Origin: Mycobacterium sp. 852002-51961_SCH5331710
GTDB lineage: Bacteria > Actinomycetota > Actinomycetes > Mycobacteriales > Mycobacteriaceae
Length of the DNA: 64,000 nt
Assembly (NCBI RefSeq): GCF_001665535.1
Contig: NZ_LZSQ01000053.1
Coordinates: 62,001-126,000, forward strand
Reading direction: 5' to 3'
Both the position numbers and the translations under genes were made by a program. Positions 1 to 8,369 of this stretch are shown here, piece after piece (position 1 is the stretch's first letter; each line of letters opens with the position of its first letter). The notes under the pieces were generated by a model. The model saw only the letters and a program-made list of their open reading frames with translations. It was not told the DNA's origin and did no database searches.

Positions 1-205
1 CACCGACGACTAGAAGCGTCGGCCGGTGATCGAACAACGACCCGATCGACGGCACCGTGGAGCTTTGCTCTCGCCCCTGAGTAAACACATCGTCGCGGCG
101 CCATTGCAGATATCCGACGCTCGCTATCAAGGCCAAGAGGATGACGCTGAACAGCGCCAACCGCGCGCGCCCAACGCCTGCCGACTTCTTGTCAGACCCG
201 AACAT
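1..205 (-). CDS. Membrane-anchored protein, N-terminal part only (possible SGNH/GDSL hydrolase)
   Basis: Partial gene running off the left edge; the first 68 residues are visible. It begins MFGSDKKSAG, then has one hydrophobic segment at about residues 15-31 (LALFSVILLALIASVGYL), so it looks like a type II anchored or exported protein. The last visible residues are RPTLLVVG, which fits the first strand of an SGNH hydrolase just before the GDS block, but the catalytic block lies outside the window. The ATG overlaps the end of the upstream flippase-polymerase gene by 14 bases, so it belongs to the same operon. An SGNH-type polysaccharide deacylase would suit a cluster that contains acyltransferases. 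The anchor is seen; the hydrolase assignment is inference. Confidence 0.5.
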   Translation of the reverse strand, partial: MFGSDKKSAGVGRARLALFSVILLALIASVGYLQWRRDDVFTQGREQSSTVPSIGSLFDHRPTLLVVG

Positions 206-3038
206 GGGTCACCGTCGGCAGATTGGGTAGATCGACGGCCTCCGCATCGTCCGGCAATCCGGGGTCACCATCCAGTACTTGCGGATCTGACGACGAAGAT
301 CGCACGAATGCTGCGAACAGCAGAAGGAAGAACAGGAACGAAGCAGCCTGCAGGAGCGACCCGCGCAACAGGATCATCATGTAGAACGGCAGGACACAAG
401 TGAGCAAAGCCGGCATGCCGGCGGCGTCGAACTGTCGTTCGATCCCCGTGTCGGTTCTGTGCAGCCACCATCCCAGGGCGAACATTCCGACTATCAGCAG
501 AATCCAACTGCCGTTCAGGAAGAACTCTATCCACAGCGGCGCCGAGAGATTGGTGAACGGGTAACCGCGCACATTCGCGATGAGGATTCCCGAATCAACG
601 GGTTTGTCATCCCAAAGTTTCCTGGGGACGGCGAACAAGAACACTCCGAGTAGTTGCCTGCCGGGAACGATGCCATCGCGCGAGGCAACCAGGTACCCGT
701 TCATCAGCTGTCCGAACGAATCGTAATCGGGCGATAGCAGAGCCTCGATCGGATTCGACGCCTTGAAGTCGGCCTCATCGCCGTACCGAAATGCGTCAGC
801 CAACGGAAAGACCACGAGGAGGCCCATCAGAAAAGATGCCGCCGTGATTCGGAATCTCGTTCTGGTCGAGAACAATCCCAGCGCGGTCGCCGCAGCCAGA
901 ATGGCCGTACCGGAGAGGTACCGGGCGTTCGAGATCGGATTCATGCTGTTGGCCAACAACACACCGACCACCACGGTCAGGACGAGATTCAGCCTCAACG
1001 CACCGTCCGATGCGAGGAATCCGCGTTCGGTGGCACGCCTCAACTCCCGGCGAAACCGAACCAGCGCAACAAAACCCACGAGTAGAGCCATGAAGGTGCA
1101 GCCACGAACCATGAACCCCAACGTGCCGGGCGGCCACACCGCGTTGTACACCGCGAAAGCTTCATCACGGCTCTTGGTGAACTGGATCCAGCCGACCTTG
1201 GACAGGTAATAGGTGTTCAACAGGATCGCGAAACCCACCAACAGCAGCAGGCGGGTGCGATCGATGGTGAACATGCGCGATGTTTGTCCTGCCTGCCTCG
1301 CCAGTCGGGCCTTTCCCCGCAAAAGCATTGCGTTATCAGCCAGCGCGCCGAGCAGAAACGCGCAGCAGCCGACGATCGCGATCAGGGAACCCACCCCGAT
1401 CAGGCTGTGGTCGATGCGGGGGATCGTGTCCGGGAACAAGTTCAGGCGGAGTTGGACCAACGGCGCGAGACCCAGGAAGGCATAAGCGAAGGCCCAAAAC
1501 ATCATTTCGAACAGTCGACGCTCACCCGTGCCGATCAGCCAGGCGAATCGGGCGCCGGCCAGGACGATCACAGGTAACGACCACAGCCAGAGTCGGTTGT
1601 CCGGCACTCCCGTGTACCTGATGATCGCAGCCGGGCCAAGGATGACCAGTATCGCGCCGGCCCACAGTGTCAAGAGGGCACTGGAGGTCTGAACCCGTGA
1701 CGCCAGGCGTGCCGCAACGGTCGTGGACAGCTCCGATCGGGCGACCGAATTCGCCGTAAGAATCAACACCTTTCGCTTCGGGTCGACCGGCCTGCGAACG
1801 CGCGGTGATCGGTCAGGCACGTCGCCTTCGGCCCACGGCCGGAACCACAGCAGGCCCATCGTCGTGACGAATGCCGTCGCGGCGACCATGCCGAGCGCCA
1901 CACCGGCCGCCGTGCGAAACGCTACCGCGGCTCCAAATGAAGTCAGGAGCACCACCGCCACGTAGCCGCCCTTCAACCGAAGCGCGTCACCGCTGCGGTT
2001 GAAGGTACGAAGGTAGATGGCAATTGCGATCACCCAGGCGCCGATTGCATACTCGCAGGCGATGATCGGCACAATCTGTTGCGTCGCGGCGAACGTCGCA
2101 CCGAGGAGGAATTCACCCATCCTCACCGGCAGCAGATATATGCCGATACCCAACGCTATGGCAGCCACCGACATCGCGCAGGTGATGCGAACCAATATCC
2201 GCCACACCTGCACCGGCCGCATCGTCAGGCGTGCACCCTCGGATATCACGATCAACGGGATGGCACTGGCCAAGATGGCCAGCGGTGCCAGTAGGGCGGT
2301 CGCACCACGGACCGCTGCAGTGACAGCTGGACTGATCACCAGAGTCGCGAACAGCAACACCGCGAATACGGTCGCCTGCTCGAGTCCCGCCTCGGTGCCG
2401 TATCGGACGCGGTGTTTCCAACTGTCGGCCAGCCATTCGGCGTAGCCTGCCCAACTCGGGCTCACCCGAACGTTGACGAGCATGCCCGCCAGCGCGACAA
2501 GCGCAAGTAGACTCCAGGTGCACACCAGGAAACTCGCGGTGATGTGTGGCACCTCGAGCCAGGTACCCACCAGCAGAAGAGCCGAGCCGACGAACCACAC
2601 GCCATCCCAAACGGCTGCGATGTACGAGCGCCCCTGCGCAATAGCGATATAGCGCAGGACATCCTGCACGAGCACCACCGGGGCGGCCAACAACAGCAGC
2701 ACCGCCTGACTGCGCACCGCCGGGCCGGCGACAGCGACCATCGCAATCCCGACGGTCGGTGCGACGATCAACGCGGTCGTGACCGCATATGCGCCTTCCC
2801 GACGGATGTCGGTGGCCGATTTCGCCGAACCGAGCAAGAGCGGCGTGCCCAACGCTCCGCGGAGGACGCCAACGGCGGCGGCCAACAGCGTCATCATCAG
2901 ACCGATTCGGCCGAAATCGCCAACGGACGTCACGACGGCGATCGCGTAGATGATCAGACCGTTACTCAGACTGGAGAAGACCTGATCGGCCCCGCCGGCC
3001 AGCGCCCGCGTCCTGCTGAACCTCGACGGCCGCTCCAC
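192..3038 (-). CDS. Wzx-Wzy fusion: polysaccharide flippase joined to O-antigen-type polymerase
   Basis: A 948-residue polytopic membrane protein. Residues about 15-415 form a run of roughly a dozen hydrophobic helices resembling MATE/Wzx lipid-linked oligosaccharide flippases. A basic, helix-free linker (about 415-455, with PRVRRPVDPKRK) follows. Residues about 455-920 are a second multi-helix block with a large loop ending in AVPRKLWDDKP near residue 810, a motif typical of Wzy/O-antigen polymerases. The tail is acidic and hydrophilic. I chose the GTG at 3038 because GAGGAG lies 8 bases upstream and it starts 5 bases after the previous stop; a GTG at 3068 is also in frame. Family lengths are about 400-480 residues each, so this is about double length. 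It would flip undecaprenyl-linked repeat units and polymerise them outside the membrane. No stop codon or frameshift separates the halves. Confidence 0.75.
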   Translation of the reverse strand: MERPSRFSRTRALAGGADQVFSSLSNGLIIYAIAVVTSVGDFGRIGLMMTLLAAAVGVLRGALGTPLLLGSAKSATDIRREGAYAVTTALIVAPTVGIAMVAVAGPAVRSQAVLLLLAAPVVLVQDVLRYIAIAQGRSYIAAVWDGVWFVGSALLLVGTWLEVPHITASFLVCTWSLLALVALAGMLVNVRVSPSWAGYAEWLADSWKHRVRYGTEAGLEQATVFAVLLFATLVISPAVTAAVRGATALLAPLAILASAIPLIVISEGARLTMRPVQVWRILVRITCAMSVAAIALGIGIYLLPVRMGEFLLGATFAATQQIVPIIACEYAIGAWVIAIAIYLRTFNRSGDALRLKGGYVAVVLLTSFGAAVAFRTAAGVALGMVAATAFVTTMGLLWFRPWAEGDVPDRSPRVRRPVDPKRKVLILTANSVARSELSTTVAARLASRVQTSSALLTLWAGAILVILGPAAIIRYTGVPDNRLWLWSLPVIVLAGARFAWLIGTGERRLFEMMFWAFAYAFLGLAPLVQLRLNLFPDTIPRIDHSLIGVGSLIAIVGCCAFLLGALADNAMLLRGKARLARQAGQTSRMFTIDRTRLLLLVGFAILLNTYYLSKVGWIQFTKSRDEAFAVYNAVWPPGTLGFMVRGCTFMALLVGFVALVRFRRELRRATERGFLASDGALRLNLVLTVVVGVLLANSMNPISNARYLSGTAILAAATALGLFSTRTRFRITAASFLMGLLVVFPLADAFRYGDEADFKASNPIEALLSPDYDSFGQLMNGYLVASRDGIVPGRQLLGVFLFAVPRKLWDDKPVDSGILIANVRGYPFTNLSAPLWIEFFLNGSWILLIVGMFALGWWLHRTDTGIERQFDAAGMPALLTCVLPFYMMILLRGSLLQAASFLFFLLLFAAFVRSSSSDPQVLDGDPGLPDDAEAVDLPNLPTVTHVRV

Positions 3039-3043
3039 GCCGG

Positions 3044-3817
3044 CTACTCCTCGGCCGCCGAAGCCCACACCTTTTCGAGGGCGGGCAGTGAATCAGTCGT
3101 CCCGTGGTTGGCGAACAGTTCGAAGTTCGCGTAACTTCCTTGCCACTCCGAGATCCGCGGATCCGAGATCTTTTTCTGCACGCCCTGCGGTAGATCCAGG
3201 GTGAGTTGGGCATCGTTGATGGTCAGCCGCGCCTCGTACGCCGTGGTTCCGTCTTCGGCCAACGGCTGCGGGAATTCTCCCGCCGCAATGACGTCCAAAG
3301 GGTCTCCGGCCGAATGCGATACGCTCACGTTCCAGTTCGCCGGCGTCAATACAAAGTGCACCGGAAGCGGGCGGATAATGGGCGGGAATCCGGTGTCGAG
3401 GCCGCGGGATACCACCAACGCGACAGCTCCCTTGGTGCCGCGCCCCGCCCGGAACACGAATCGTGCTCCGATCGACCGCACCGGCCCACCCAGATCCGGT
3501 GTACTGAAGAAACCTGCCGCAGACCCGTCTCCGGTGGGCTCATATGTGAGTCGTCCATCGACGATGCGAGGAAGGGCGCCCGGGTCGTCCGGCGTACCGC
3601 TGACCCGCGCGGGCTCCCCACCGTCGAACTGTTCCGGCGCGGGTCCGTTGGGCTTTCCCGCGAAGGTGGCTTCTACGGTGATCCCCTGCGCGGCAACGGA
3701 AGCCTGCCCACGAACGAACCCCCACCACAGTGCCGCCGTCACCACAACGGCGAGCACCGCGGCCAATGCCACCTGTGGGGCAAGCCGGAGTGGTCGGCGG
3801 GCCGTTCGGTTACTCAT
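3044..3817 (-). CDS. Membrane-anchored extracytoplasmic protein, possibly polysaccharide-binding
   Basis: 257 residues. The N-terminus is basic (MSNRTARRPLRL) and followed by one transmembrane segment at about residues 13-33, leaving about 220 residues outside. The outer part is rich in beta-strand-like alternation and lacks cysteines. It has the look of a jelly-roll or lectin-like fold, but I recognise no named family. Start ATG overlaps the stop of the upstream glycosyltransferase (ATGA), and its own stop is 5 bases before the flippase-polymerase start, so it is translationally coupled into the exopolysaccharide operon. A role in binding, exporting or trimming the polymer is inferred from this position only. 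Confidence 0.6.
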   Translation of the reverse strand: MSNRTARRPLRLAPQVALAAVLAVVVTAALWWGFVRGQASVAAQGITVEATFAGKPNGPAPEQFDGGEPARVSGTPDDPGALPRIVDGRLTYEPTGDGSAAGFFSTPDLGGPVRSIGARFVFRAGRGTKGAVALVVSRGLDTGFPPIIRPLPVHFVLTPANWNVSVSHSAGDPLDVIAAGEFPQPLAEDGTTAYEARLTINDAQLTLDLPQGVQKKISDPRISEWQGSYANFELFANHGTTDSLPALEKVWASAAEE

Positions 3818-4959
3818 GTCACCCTTTGCCCGACGATCGATCCGTACACGTCTTCGAGTCGCTGAAGCACCGGCGCCATTCCGTACGTCTCGCGAACCGC
3901 CGCCCGCCCGGCTTCCCCCTGGGCTTGGGCGGTTTCGGGATCAGCGAGCAATCGTGAGATCGCATCCGCGTAGTCGTGCGGGCCACCTGCGACAACCACA
4001 CCGCAACCGTTCCGTTCCACGAAGTCGGCGAGTCCCCCATCGGCGTTGATCACCACCGGCACTCCCTCGGCGAGGGCCTCGATGACGGACATCCCGAACG
4101 GTTCGCGAACCGCAGGAAGCACGTACACGGCTGCGGCTCCCATCCGCTCGGCCACAAGTTCAGGAGGTACCGCAGGTTCCCGGCGCAGGCATGCTTCGCC
4201 GAAGCCGTCCGCGCGTGCCTCGGCGATGATCCGGTCGACAGCCCCTTCGGCCCCTTCCGGCGGGCCCACCAGAGCGAACTGCGCGTCGACATCCTTGCGC
4301 AGTAGTTCGAGCGCCGCCGCGGCGAACACCTCCGGGCGCTTGCGTTCGTGGAGTCGCGCGAGGAACAGCACCTCGGGAGGCTGCGACCGCTTGACCGGGT
4401 TCGCGACCTCTTCTGTCGATACACCATTTACAAGCGGTTCGAGCCGCAGTCCGGGACCGCCGATGGCCTCGAGTTCAGCGCGTTCCGCATCGTTCAGGTA
4501 GAAGACCGCGCTTGCCGATCCGAGCAGCTTCTTCGTCCACAATGCGTCAATGGGTGCCGCAAGTGGATGGGTCCCAGTGATGACCATCCCGTGCGTCTGC
4601 ACGACGACGGGCAGTCCGAGTTGCAGCGCGGTCCGGGCGGCCGGAACGGTCACCAGGTCGCGCGCCAGGTGAACGTGCACGACATCGAACCCGGGGCCAT
4701 GACGCCTGAGCCATCCGGTCATGGCCGGCGTCCAGGTAGCGGCGTAGCCGAGCCCAGGAAGCACTCGGCGAGCCGCGAACAACCGGACCGGCGTGCCGTC
4801 AATCCGTTGTGGCGGAATAGGATAGCCGTGCGTTCCGGCAATCAGGGTCGCCTCGTGCCCTGCCTCCAGCAGCGCCGCACACTGATTGAATGCGACCCGG
4901 GCCGGACCACCGTACGCACCGTCGGGCGATACCAGCGTGAGCACCTGCAAGACCTTCAT
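3814..4959 (-). CDS. GT4-family glycosyltransferase
   Basis: 381 residues with the two-Rossmann GT-B layout. The N-terminal half starts MKVLQVLTLVSPDGAYGGPARVAF, truncated here to its family hallmark: a donor/acceptor glycine-rich loop near residues 14-18. The C-terminal half has EVLFLARLHERKRPEVF and, near residue 300, REPFGMSVIEALAEGVPVV, the E-x7-E nucleotide-sugar motif of GT4 retaining enzymes. It should add one sugar to a lipid-linked repeat unit on the cytoplasmic face. The ATG at 4959 is chosen because the family motif begins immediately there; upstream in-frame sequence is low-complexity and runs into the neighbouring gene. Which sugar is transferred cannot be read. Confidence 0.85.
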   Translation of the reverse strand: MKVLQVLTLVSPDGAYGGPARVAFNQCAALLEAGHEATLIAGTHGYPIPPQRIDGTPVRLFAARRVLPGLGYAATWTPAMTGWLRRHGPGFDVVHVHLARDLVTVPAARTALQLGLPVVVQTHGMVITGTHPLAAPIDALWTKKLLGSASAVFYLNDAERAELEAIGGPGLRLEPLVNGVSTEEVANPVKRSQPPEVLFLARLHERKRPEVFAAAALELLRKDVDAQFALVGPPEGAEGAVDRIIAEARADGFGEACLRREPAVPPELVAERMGAAAVYVLPAVREPFGMSVIEALAEGVPVVINADGGLADFVERNGCGVVVAGGPHDYADAISRLLADPETAQAQGEAGRAAVRETYGMAPVLQRLEDVYGSIVGQRVT

Positions 4960-4996
4960 ACCCGCCGCCTCCGCCTGCCGGCGCTGATTTCTATCA

Positions 4997-5752
4997 TCAC
5001 CGCTCCGCCGGACTGGTGCTGAATCGCCGAGATTCGGCGTCGCCGATTCCAGAGACGCCACCGTTCGACTTCGCGGTACGGGGAAGGTCGATCCTGAGCC
5101 GAGTCGTGGCGCTCTCTGTTCGCTCGAACCAGCTCCCACTGTCCACAGGATTGGACCTGATGAACTCGGCCGGCGAGCCACCGTAGATGCCCGCAGCCGG
5201 ATTCAGCTCTCTGCTCCTGCTCAACGTCGAGTTGGCGATCAACAGCGAATGGGACGGCAGCACTGCGCCCTTCAACACCAGGCAGTTCGTCAAAACCGCG
5301 GAGCGCTCCCCGATGACGACCTGTCCTGCCGACTGGACGTTCAGCGTCAAGTCGATTTCATGGGTGAGAATCGTCGTCCGCTGACCGGCCACGGCGGACA
5401 TGTCGCCGATTCGGACGATCCCGGAACAATCGAGATTGTGTCGACTGGTGATCGCTGCACCGTCGCCCATGATCAGGCTTCCCACATCGGTGTGCAATGC
5501 CTGGTAGGCCGGGTGTGCAGAAATCGTGTTCAGAGATCCCATCGTGGCCCCGTCGCCCAGCTTGAGAAGCCGAAGAGACCGGAAGATGTTCAAAGCGGCA
5601 ATCGTTGAGCCGCTTCCGATGACGGCGTGGCCGACATTCAACGCCAGTACGGGACCGATGCGTGCCTCCGGAGAGATCTCATGGCCGAACATCCGCAGCA
5701 CCTTGTTCTTCAGCGCACTGCCGGGTAGCAGCCAAACGAGAATTTCGATCAT
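4997..5752 (-). CDS. Left-handed beta-helix (hexapeptide) acyltransferase
   Basis: 251 residues. The middle (about 35-195) consists of hexapeptide-type turns such as VIGSGSTIAALN, LGDGATMGSLN, IMGDGAAI and VIGERSAVLTN, the signature of trimeric beta-helix acyltransferases. It would put an acetyl or another acyl group on a sugar of the repeat unit. The C-terminal 40 residues are hydrophilic and unlike the family core. The ATG at 5752 follows the fcl stop by 20 bases and has AGAAAG upstream; an earlier in-frame ATG would overlap fcl. It is one of two such enzymes in this cluster. The acyl donor is unknown: acetyl-CoA is usual, but a carrier-bound aminoacyl group is conceivable given the A-PCP genes upstream in the operon. 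Confidence 0.8.
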   Translation of the reverse strand: MIEILVWLLPGSALKNKVLRMFGHEISPEARIGPVLALNVGHAVIGSGSTIAALNIFRSLRLLKLGDGATMGSLNTISAHPAYQALHTDVGSLIMGDGAAITSRHNLDCSGIVRIGDMSAVAGQRTTILTHEIDLTLNVQSAGQVVIGERSAVLTNCLVLKGAVLPSHSLLIANSTLSRSRELNPAAGIYGGSPAEFIRSNPVDSGSWFERTESATTRLRIDLPRTAKSNGGVSGIGDAESRRFSTSPAER

Positions 5753-5772
5753 CTGTGCGGCGGTCTTTCTAC

Positions 5773-6711
5773 TCAACGGTCGCCAGATTGTGAGTCGGTG
5801 AACCAGGCGTACATCTTCTTCAGCCCGGCTTCGATGGTCACTGTGGGCCGCCAACCCAGGTCCCTTAGTCTTGTGTTGTCCATGACCTTGCGGGGGGTGC
5901 CGTCGGGCCGGTTCGGGTCGAACAGCACTTCACCTTCGAACCCGACGACGGATTTGATCAGGAGCGCCAGATCGCGAATTGAGATCTCCTGGCCCGAACC
6001 GACATTGATGATCCCTCCGCCGTCGTAGTTCCGCAGGAGGAAGACACAGGCATCGGCGAGGTCGTCGGCGTCGATCAGTTCTCGCAACGGTGCGCCGGTT
6101 CCCCACACGACGACATCAGACAGGTCGGCCACCTTGGCTTCGTGGAATCTTCGCATCAGGCCTGCGACCACATGAGAATTCTCCGGATGAAAGTTGTCGC
6201 CCACGCCGTAGACGTTGGAAGGCATGGGCGAGAACGCGTTGAACCCGTACTGCTTTGCGTATGCGTTGCACATCGTGATGCCGGCGATCTTCGCGATCGC
6301 GTAGGGCAGGTTGGTCTCCTCCAACGGACCGGAAAGAAGCGCTTCCTCCACGATCGGCTGTTCTGCATGCTTGGGATAGATGCAACTCGACCCCAGGAAC
6401 ATCAACTTCCTGGTGCCGTGGCGATAGGCAGCATCGATGACGTTCGTCTGGATCTTGAGGTTCTCCCGGATGAAGTCGGCACCCTGTGTCGAGTTGGCGA
6501 TGATTCCACCTACTTTCGCGGCGGCCAGCACCACGTATTGAGGTCTCTCCGATGCGAAGAAATCATCCACGGCCGTCGAGTCGTCAAGGGGCAACGCTTC
6601 ACGCGTGCGGGTCAGGACGTTTCGGTAGCCGGCGTCCTTCAGGCGGCGCTCAATCGCAGACCCGACCATGCCTCGATGGCCGGCAACGTAGATCAGAGAA
6701 TCCGTTTGCAT
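5773..6711 (-). CDS. fcl: GDP-L-fucose synthase (GDP-4-keto-6-deoxymannose epimerase/reductase)
   Basis: 312 residues of the extended SDR family. It has the nucleotide loop GHRGMVGSAI near residue 10, the family stretch GSSCIYPK near residue 105 and the catalytic YAIAK (Tyr-x3-Lys) near residue 135. It converts GDP-4-keto-6-deoxy-D-mannose to GDP-L-fucose with NADPH. The substrate is made by gmd two genes upstream. The ATG at 6711 has AAGGGGAG just before it, overlapping the preceding stop; the longer reading frame upstream is out of register with the fold. Together with gmd it shows that fucose, or a derivative such as 6-deoxytalose, is in the polymer. Confidence 0.93.
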   Translation of the reverse strand: MQTDSLIYVAGHRGMVGSAIERRLKDAGYRNVLTRTREALPLDDSTAVDDFFASERPQYVVLAAAKVGGIIANSTQGADFIRENLKIQTNVIDAAYRHGTRKLMFLGSSCIYPKHAEQPIVEEALLSGPLEETNLPYAIAKIAGITMCNAYAKQYGFNAFSPMPSNVYGVGDNFHPENSHVVAGLMRRFHEAKVADLSDVVVWGTGAPLRELIDADDLADACVFLLRNYDGGGIINVGSGQEISIRDLALLIKSVVGFEGEVLFDPNRPDGTPRKVMDNTRLRDLGWRPTVTIEAGLKKMYAWFTDSQSGDR

Positions 6712-6724
6712 GTGTGTACTCCCC

Positions 6725-7327
6725 TTAGGAGCCTCGATAGGGCGACTCGATGCGCGGACGGGCCGCGAACACGGTTGTGCCCGAGGGAATATCACCGGCG
6801 ACAATGGCTGATGCCCCGACCGTCACGCCGTCTCCGATGTGAACACCGCGCAATATGATTGCTCGCGCCGCGACCCAGACCGAAGACCCGACAACAATTG
6901 CCGCATTGTCGAATTCGAAAGAGGGACTTCGCCGGTCATGACTTCCGGTACACAGGAACGCACCCTGCGATATACATGTATCCGATCCGATCCGCACCGG
7001 TTCCAGGTTCAGTATCCAAACCTCTTCGCCGATCCAGGAGTCGCGCCCCACTGCCAACTTCCACGGCCAGTGAATCTTCACCTCGTGTCGAATCTTCACT
7101 CCCGAGGCGATTTCGGCGCCGAACAAGCGGAGCACCGCGATCCGCAATGCATTCGGGCACCACCACTTCATCAGTAGCCCGCGCGACATCAGCCAGAGCA
7201 TCTGAACCGGCACTCCGCGGCCCCTGCTGTATCCGTTTCCCGTGAAACCCCCCAGGGCAAAGTGGTTTCCCGGTCCAGGGTCACGGAAGGAAAGCTGGGA
7301 CGAGGAATGGTCGGCCATTGTGCTCAT
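6725..7327 (-). CDS. WcaF-like sugar O-acetyltransferase
   Basis: 200 residues. It resembles the colanic-acid WcaF/maltose O-acetyltransferase branch of hexapeptide transferases: an N-terminal amphipathic portion (about 45-65, WWCPNALRIAVLRLFGAEI) precedes beta-helix coils (KIHWPWKLAVGRDSWIGEEVW, here cut to show the family pattern) and the GSHDRRSPSF loop that carries the catalytic His. The tail has the repeated V-G-A-x turns. The start at 7327 has GGGAG 8 bases upstream and lies 5 bases after the gmd stop; an internal ATG at 7318 is a weaker alternative. It probably acetylates a fucose or hexose before or during assembly. Confidence 0.82.
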   Translation of the reverse strand: MSTMADHSSSQLSFRDPGPGNHFALGGFTGNGYSRGRGVPVQMLWLMSRGLLMKWWCPNALRIAVLRLFGAEIASGVKIRHEVKIHWPWKLAVGRDSWIGEEVWILNLEPVRIGSDTCISQGAFLCTGSHDRRSPSFEFDNAAIVVGSSVWVAARAIILRGVHIGDGVTVGASAIVAGDIPSGTTVFAARPRIESPYRGS

Positions 7328-7331
7328 CTGA

Positions 7332-8357
7332 CTACTCCCAGCCGCGCAGAGCAGGTTTGTCCACCCACGGCGTTCCCTCATGCCGCAGCGCGGTGATGTC
7401 CGCGTCCACCATGATCGCGGCCAGGTCGGGCGCGTACACTTCCGCTTTCCAGTCGAGCGAGCGCGCAGCCTTCGAGGGATCTCCGATTAGTGCATCGACC
7501 TCGGCGGGACGCAGATAATTCTCATCGAATCTCACATAGTCCTGCCAGCTCAAACCGGCCCGCTCGAAGGCGATCCGGACGAACTCCCGCACGGTATACC
7601 CTTGGCCGGTCGCCAATACGTAATCGTCCGGCTGGTCGGCTTGAAGCATCCGCCACATCCCTTCGACGAACTCGGGGGCATAGCCCCAGTCGCGTACGGC
7701 GTCGAGATTCCCGAGGAACAGCTCACCTTGCATTCCGGCTTTGATCCGGGCGACGGCACGCGTTATCTTCCTGGTCACAAAGGTCTCTCCGCGCCGGGGC
7801 GACTCATGATTGAACAGAATCCCGTTCACCGCGAACATCCCGTAGGCTTCCCGGTAATTCTTTGTGACCCAGTACGAGTACACCTTCGCAGCACCGTACG
7901 GCGACCGCGGATAGAAGGGGGTGTCCTCATTTTGCGGCGGGGGTGAGGCGCCGAACATCTCAGAGCTCGAGGCTTGATAGAAGCGGCACGAAAGTCCGGC
8001 TTGTCGCACCGCTTCCAGTAGGCGGACGGAGCCCACACCCGTGACACTTCCGGTGTGCTCCGGCTCGTCGAACGACACCCGCACGTGTGATTGTGCCGCC
8101 AGGTTGTAGACCTCGTCGGGGTTGATCTTGCTCAGCAACATCGACAGCCTAGCCCCATCGGACATGTCACCGTAATGGAGGAACAGTCTGGCGTCGGGGC
8201 AATGCGGGTCTTGGTAAATATGTTCGATACGAACCGTATTGAACGTCGAAGCCCGTCGGATCAGCCCGTGGACTTCATAGTCTTTCGACAACAGGAACTC
8301 GGCAAGATACGAGCCGTCCTGCCCCGTGATTCCGGTTATCACCGCCACTTTGCGCAT
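7332..8357 (-). CDS. gmd: GDP-mannose 4,6-dehydratase
   Basis: 341 residues, the usual family length. The start [20 protein letters not shown] gives the NADP loop GxTGQDGxYL at residues 8-16. The catalytic YGAAK (Tyr-x3-Lys) is near residue 155 and the Gmd-specific [12 protein letters not shown] near residue 187. It makes GDP-4-keto-6-deoxy-D-mannose from GDP-mannose, the step before fcl. Mycobacteria use the same chemistry in glycopeptidolipid loci, but none of the large peptide synthetases, methyltransferases or Pks/MmpL genes of those loci are here, so this copy belongs to the polymer cluster. Confidence 0.95.
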   Translation of the reverse strand: MRKVAVITGITGQDGSYLAEFLLSKDYEVHGLIRRASTFNTVRIEHIYQDPHCPDARLFLHYGDMSDGARLSMLLSKINPDEVYNLAAQSHVRVSFDEPEHTGSVTGVGSVRLLEAVRQAGLSCRFYQASSSEMFGASPPPQNEDTPFYPRSPYGAAKVYSYWVTKNYREAYGMFAVNGILFNHESPRRGETFVTRKITRAVARIKAGMQGELFLGNLDAVRDWGYAPEFVEGMWRMLQADQPDDYVLATGQGYTVREFVRIAFERAGLSWQDYVRFDENYLRPAEVDALIGDPSKAARSLDWKAEVYAPDLAAIMVDADITALRHEGTPWVDKPALRGWE

Positions 8358-8369
8358 GACCGCTCCACA

